Positions 60,293 through 64,000 of a stretch of DNA of 64,000 nt are shown in pieces (within the stretch, counting starts at the first letter, position 1; each line of letters begins with the position of its first letter). Made by a program: the position numbers and the translations under genes. Source of the stretch: Flavobacterium succinicans LMG 10402 (lineage in GTDB: Bacteria > Bacteroidota > Bacteroidia > Flavobacteriales > Flavobacteriaceae); contig NZ_JATV01000007.1 of assembly GCF_000611675.1 (NCBI RefSeq), forward strand, positions 1 through 64,000. The letters run 5' to 3'. Below the pieces are notes generated by a model. It searched no databases, was not told the DNA's origin, and saw nothing but the letters and a program-made list of their open reading frames with translations.

Positions 60293-61771
60293 GTGAAAAC
60301 ACCAAAATCATATTTTTTTAGATCCTTTTGTATCCTTTTATTAGCCGCTATCTTTTTTTTAGGCATTAAAGAAGTGTTGCCCAAAAGGATATTTGATGCT
60401 TCAAAATCGCCTACCAAAAGTGTACTTATTGATAGTATGCTGATTGATGCTTTTGAGTCCGAACCTGAGCTAGCTGAGGCTACGCCTAATGATACCATGT
60501 CGGATCAAAAGGTTGTTTTTGAAGAAGTATTAGGCGTTACCTTTCCCGAAGAAACCGTAGAGAATTATAAAGGTTATCAGTTTTTGATTCCATTTTTTGA
60601 ACAATTGTACCAAGTTGAAAAGAATCCAGAAGCCAAAGTTCGTATTGCGTATTTTGGCGATTCTATGACCGATGGCGATATGATTGTGCAAGACATTCGC
60701 TCCTCGTTTCAAAATACTTTTGGCGGGCAAGGTGTGGGTTTTGTATCGATCAGTTCAGAATCGGCAGCCTCAAGAAGTTCAGTATTGCATGAGTTTTCCA
60801 ACAATTGGAAGAAACAATCGTATTTGAATGTAAAAAATCCAATTCGTCCTTTTGGTGTCAACGGCCAAGTGTTTTTTGCCAATCATCCTTCGGAAGAAAC
60901 TTGGGTTAAATATACCGCTGGCCGCTCCAAGAACACGAATATGTTACATAATCCTACTTTATTCTATGGTAGTTCTGATCATTTATTTGGTCAAGTACAA
61001 TATGCTATTGATAAGGATACGATTCATAAAACCTTAGCGGCTGTCAATCGACTCAATACGATTGTATTAAAAAAAGGAAGTCTGAAAAGCTTACGCTTGA
61101 GTTTTACCAATGCCAAATCGGTACCCATCTATGGATTTAATTTTGACAATGGTAAAGGGGTTCATGTTGATAATTTTTCCCAAAGAGGTAATTCAGGAAT
61201 TCCAATATCAAAATTTGATCCCGCTTTGATGCAGGCTTTTCATAAAAAATTAAATTACAATTTGATTGTCCTTCATTACGGGACGAATGTGCTAAATTAT
61301 GGAACCAAAGATTATAATTGGTACGCTCGAAGCATGACCAAAACCGTAAACCGTCTGCGTGAAGGATTTCCCGGCGCTTCAATATTGATTATTTCTACAG
61401 CCGATAAAGCCACGAAATATAAGACCGAAATGAAAACCGATTCGGCCGTAGTACCCTTAACCCATGCGCAACGTAATTATGCATTAAAAACCCAATCGGG
61501 TTATGTTAATCTGTATACTTTGATGGGAGGCGATGGCTCCATGATCAAATGGGCGGATGAAGAGCCCGTGATGGCCAACAAGGATTATACGCATTTTAAC
61601 ATGCGAGGTTCTAAAAAAGTGGCGGGAATGTTGTACCAACATCTTATGAATGGATATCAAGAATATAAAAGACTCCGCAGTAAGGTCAAAGTGATGAACG
61701 CAAAACCAGTTGTCGATACTTTAAATTTAGTACCCGAGGGGACAAAAACGGACGAAGGAAATGAAAACTGA
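60293..61771 (+). CDS. Exported SGNH/GDSL-like acyltransferase or hydrolase
   Basis: A 492-residue protein starting at a GTG (60293), with an N-terminal hydrophobic anchor (SFCILLLAAIFFLGIKEVL). The SGNH block I is YFGDSMTDGDMIVQ near residue 122; the partner residues NYGTNVLNYG and DYTHFNMRGSKK (D-x-x-H) follow. SGNH proteins of this type act on acyl groups of surface glycans, as in AlgX or PatB. It overlaps the next SGNH gene by 11 bp and precedes an MBOAT gene. Confidence 0.85.
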   Translation: MKTPKSYFFRSFCILLLAAIFFLGIKEVLPKRIFDASKSPTKSVLIDSMLIDAFESEPELAEATPNDTMSDQKVVFEEVLGVTFPEETVENYKGYQFLIPFFEQLYQVEKNPEAKVRIAYFGDSMTDGDMIVQDIRSSFQNTFGGQGVGFVSISSESAASRSSVLHEFSNNWKKQSYLNVKNPIRPFGVNGQVFFANHPSEETWVKYTAGRSKNTNMLHNPTLFYGSSDHLFGQVQYAIDKDTIHKTLAAVNRLNTIVLKKGSLKSLRLSFTNAKSVPIYGFNFDNGKGVHVDNFSQRGNSGIPISKFDPALMQAFHKKLNYNLIVLHYGTNVLNYGTKDYNWYARSMTKTVNRLREGFPGASILIISTADKATKYKTEMKTDSAVVPLTHAQRNYALKTQSGYVNLYTLMGGDGSMIKWADEEPVMANKDYTHFNMRGSKKVAGMLYQHLMNGYQEYKRLRSKVKVMNAKPVVDTLNLVPEGTKTDEGNEN

Positions 61772-63164
61772 TGCTATTTCTAAGGTTGTGCTGAGTTTTG
61801 ACAAGTTTTTTAGCAACACATTTATACTTGTGCTTATGGTTTTTTTGACAACAAATGAGATTTCTGGACAAGAATTTTACCCACAAAGAATTCAAAATGG
61901 GGTTGAATTATCCACCTTTTTTTCAAAATTAAAAGCATTGCAAACCGATAAAAAAGGAAAAATAAACATTGTTCACGTGGGTGATTCGCATATCCAAGGT
62001 GATGTGATGACTGCGGTAACCAGAGATAATTTACAGCAATACTTTGGCAATGGAGGTCGCGGATTGGTATTTCCGTATTCCTTGGCTCATACCAACGGAG
62101 CATCTGATGTTCGTTTTTCCTCTAATATAAAATGGAATAACTATAAAAACATCTTGCCTCTCAATGACAGTCCAGTGGGGATTTGTGGGTTTTCATTGAC
62201 CAGTACGTCCAAGAGTTTGCGACTTTCGTTACAAGTTAAAAACAAAGAAGATTACTTTACTACCTTAAAAATAATCACGCCAAACAATGCCACGCTTTTT
62301 GAACAAGTGGGCGATATTGAGAAAAAAGTAACCGTCAAAACGGTGCCCAAAAAAGTAGTGCATACTATTAAAAAAGGGGAATCTTTGTCAACTATAGCCG
62401 ATAAATACAACATCAGCGTAGCGCAACTTAAAAAGGAAAATAAACTAACGAATACCAAAATCACTGCCGGGAAGACCTTGAAAATTCCAACCGATCAAAC
62501 CACCGAAAAATCGATGGTGCGCACGCAGTACCACGCAAATCCGTTGGAGAAAGCTGCAAATTATCATTTTTGTACCTCGGATAAAGCCATGGATCGTTTT
62601 GTGATTTTGCCCAATAAAGAGGAGTCTTTGTACGCTCTGAATGGTATTGTTTTAGAGAATAATGAACCAGGTGTTTTGTATCATAACATAGGTGTTAACG
62701 GCGCTAAATATTCGGATTACAATAAACATCCGTTGTTTTTTGAACAACTAAATGCACTACAGCCTGATTTAATTATTGTTTCTTTGGGTACCAATGAATC
62801 CTACGGAAAAATTGCTCCTTTGGTGTATTTAAAACAAGTGCAAGAATTTTTGTTGAAAGTCAGAACACAGCAACCCAATGTCGATGTTTTGATCATAACG
62901 CCACCACCTTCCTATTTGGCACACCATAAGCTAAATACTTTTGTGGATGAGTACGCCAAGATTTTGGTGAACTACGCTACTTTAGGACACTATGCAGTTT
63001 GGGATTTGTTTCAAACTTTGGGCGGGATGCATGACGTGAATAAAATGTATGGTAAAGGACTAATGAGTCCTGACCGCGTACATTACACCACAAACGGTTA
63101 TCAATTACAAGGCAATATGCTCTCGAATATGTTGATGACTACTTTTAAAGAATTTAATAAATAA
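61761..63164 (+). CDS. SGNH/GDSL-like protein with inserted LysM domain
   Basis: A 467-residue exported protein (signal FILVLMVFLTTNEISGQ). Block I is VGDSHIQGD (GDSH 74-77) and the final catalytic pair is PDRVHYTTNGYQ. A LysM domain at about residues 197-240 (HTIKKGESLSTIADKYN ... AGKTLKIP) is inserted between block I and the later blocks, so the enzyme should bind peptidoglycan. Its start overlaps the upstream SGNH gene by 11 bp and the MBOAT gene begins 8 bp after the stop. Confidence 0.88.
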   Translation: MKTDAISKVVLSFDKFFSNTFILVLMVFLTTNEISGQEFYPQRIQNGVELSTFFSKLKALQTDKKGKINIVHVGDSHIQGDVMTAVTRDNLQQYFGNGGRGLVFPYSLAHTNGASDVRFSSNIKWNNYKNILPLNDSPVGICGFSLTSTSKSLRLSLQVKNKEDYFTTLKIITPNNATLFEQVGDIEKKVTVKTVPKKVVHTIKKGESLSTIADKYNISVAQLKKENKLTNTKITAGKTLKIPTDQTTEKSMVRTQYHANPLEKAANYHFCTSDKAMDRFVILPNKEESLYALNGIVLENNEPGVLYHNIGVNGAKYSDYNKHPLFFEQLNALQPDLIIVSLGTNESYGKIAPLVYLKQVQEFLLKVRTQQPNVDVLIITPPPSYLAHHKLNTFVDEYAKILVNYATLGHYAVWDLFQTLGGMHDVNKMYGKGLMSPDRVHYTTNGYQLQGNMLSNMLMTTFKEFNK

Positions 63165-63172
63165 CTATTATT

Positions 63173-64000
63173 TTGATTACTTTTTCAGATATAACAAATT
63201 GGTTGAATACTACTTTTGGCGTTATTGATGCCGCAAGAGTGCAAGATTGGATAACCTTCAATCCCAAAGAACCCATACTTTTTAATACCGCTTTTTTCTT
63301 AGGATTATTTTTGTTGTTTTATCCTATTTATATTTTGACCACCAAGGCCAAAACTAGGGTGTATCGCCATATTTATGTGTTTGCTTTTTCCTTGTTCTTT
63401 TATTACAAATCCAGTGGCATATACTTTTGTTTGTTGGTTTTTTCGGGATTAGTCGATTATACCTTGGCTAAATTTTTATACGAAGAAACAAAAGAAAGCT
63501 ACCGTAAATTCTTTCTGATCATAAGTGTTATTTTTAACTTATCATTTTTAGGCTATTTTAAATATTCTAATTTTTTAATTGATAATTATAATTTGCTTTT
63601 CGAAGGGCAAATTCATTTTATTGATGTGATTTTACCTGTCGGAATTTCGTTCTATACTTTTCAATCTATGAGTTATATCATCGATATTTATAGACGAGAA
63701 CTGGAGCCCACCAAGAACATGTTGGATTATATGTTTTTCGTATCCTTCTTTCCGCAGTTGGTGGCGGGGCCTATCGTTCGAGCCTCTGAGTTTATTCCAC
63801 AAATTTATAGCAAAATCAAACTCTCACGAGAAGATTTTGATTCGGCCATCTTTTTGATCATCGGTGGATTAATCAAAAAAACAGTCATCTCGGATTATAT
63901 ATCTTTGAATTTTGTCGACCGCGTCTTCGATGCACCCAAAAGCTATACCGCTTTTGAAAACTTGATGGCTTCTTATGGCTATACGATTCAAATTTATTGT
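63173..64000 (+). CDS. MBOAT-family O-acyltransferase, partial (3' end outside window)
   Basis: The frame begins at a TTG (63173), reading LITFSDITNWLNTTFG, and stays open to the end of the window (276 codons). It contains several membrane helices and the MBOAT core segment LPVGISFYTFQSMSYIIDIYRRELEP followed by FVSFFPQLVAGPIVRASEFIPQI, the AlgI/DltB signature. The active-site His lies beyond the visible part. It would move acyl groups across the membrane to the adjacent SGNH proteins. The start codon is inferred from homologues that begin MITF. Confidence 0.85.
   Translation, partial: MITFSDITNWLNTTFGVIDAARVQDWITFNPKEPILFNTAFFLGLFLLFYPIYILTTKAKTRVYRHIYVFAFSLFFYYKSSGIYFCLLVFSGLVDYTLAKFLYEETKESYRKFFLIISVIFNLSFLGYFKYSNFLIDNYNLLFEGQIHFIDVILPVGISFYTFQSMSYIIDIYRRELEPTKNMLDYMFFVSFFPQLVAGPIVRASEFIPQIYSKIKLSREDFDSAIFLIIGGLIKKTVISDYISLNFVDRVFDAPKSYTAFENLMASYGYTIQIYC

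Overview
The window looks like a chromosomal segment of a Flavobacteriia member, most likely Flavobacterium or a close relative. The evidence is low G+C, Bacteroidota-type promoters (TAnnTTTG at the -7 position), a C-terminal gliding/type IX secretion (T9SS type B) sorting-domain fragment at the left edge, a CAL67264-family small membrane protein, a fused alpha/beta keto-acid dehydrogenase E1, and a CrtI/CrtB/CrtZ carotenoid set. No rRNA, CRISPR array or complete insertion sequence was seen.

Layout. 1-420: a T9SS sorting-domain fragment abutting a 5'-truncated tRNA-Phe, an intact tRNA-Leu(TAA), a terminator and a dispersed hairpin element. 446-8942: mostly housekeeping genes (E1 fusion, 2OG-Fe oxygenase, YciH/SUI1, nucleoside phosphorylase, GNAT, ABC-type binding protein, transglutaminase-like protein, class A beta-lactamase-like lipoprotein), interrupted by a GxxExxY gene lying between imperfect 29-bp inverted repeats (3617-4086). 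9119-9193: tRNA-Val(TAC). 9402-22132: ABC exporter, NDH-2-like oxidoreductase, SMR efflux protein with a Crp/Fnr regulator, VOC/HxlR pair, ABC-2 operon, EttA, HolA and a lone HsdR-N-like nuclease. 22142-29589: glycosyltransferase, OmpA lipoprotein, sulfurtransferase, acetyltransferase, Fe-S-type cysteine-cluster protein, dienelactone hydrolase and Kir-type K+ channel.

29631-35288 is a carotenoid/photorepair operon. It is headed by a MerR protein whose C-terminal half carries the W-x9-EH and ExHxxG motifs of CarH/LitR adenosylcobalamin photoreceptors, followed by crtI, crtB, crtZ, an SRPBCC gene and a class I-like photolyase. 42958-50608 is a second set of genes of the kind found in light-response regulons: DUF2867 SDR, short SDR, TIGR03643, divergent photolyase/cryptochrome, AarF kinase, TetR and TIGR01777 epimerase. 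It contains the 38-codon remnant of a deleted DASH cryptochrome. I infer that the two loci form one light/photo-oxidative stress programme.

35358-41887 is a copper-resistance island: Cys-rich exported protein, DUF3347 protein, a multicopper oxidase fused to a CopB-like barrel, an AraC regulator with an HMA-like metal domain, and a CopA ATPase. The HMA end of copA has been perfectly duplicated in tandem (281 bp), giving a free-standing CopZ-like ORF. Two 45-bp palindromes bracket small ORFs just downstream.

50696-64000: esterase, DUF1801, LprI, APC permease, DoxX-glutathione peroxidase fusion with an OhrR/MarR gene, TonB-type receptor, argS, and an SGNH-SGNH(LysM)-MBOAT cluster suggesting O-acylation of a surface polymer. 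The MBOAT gene runs off the right edge.
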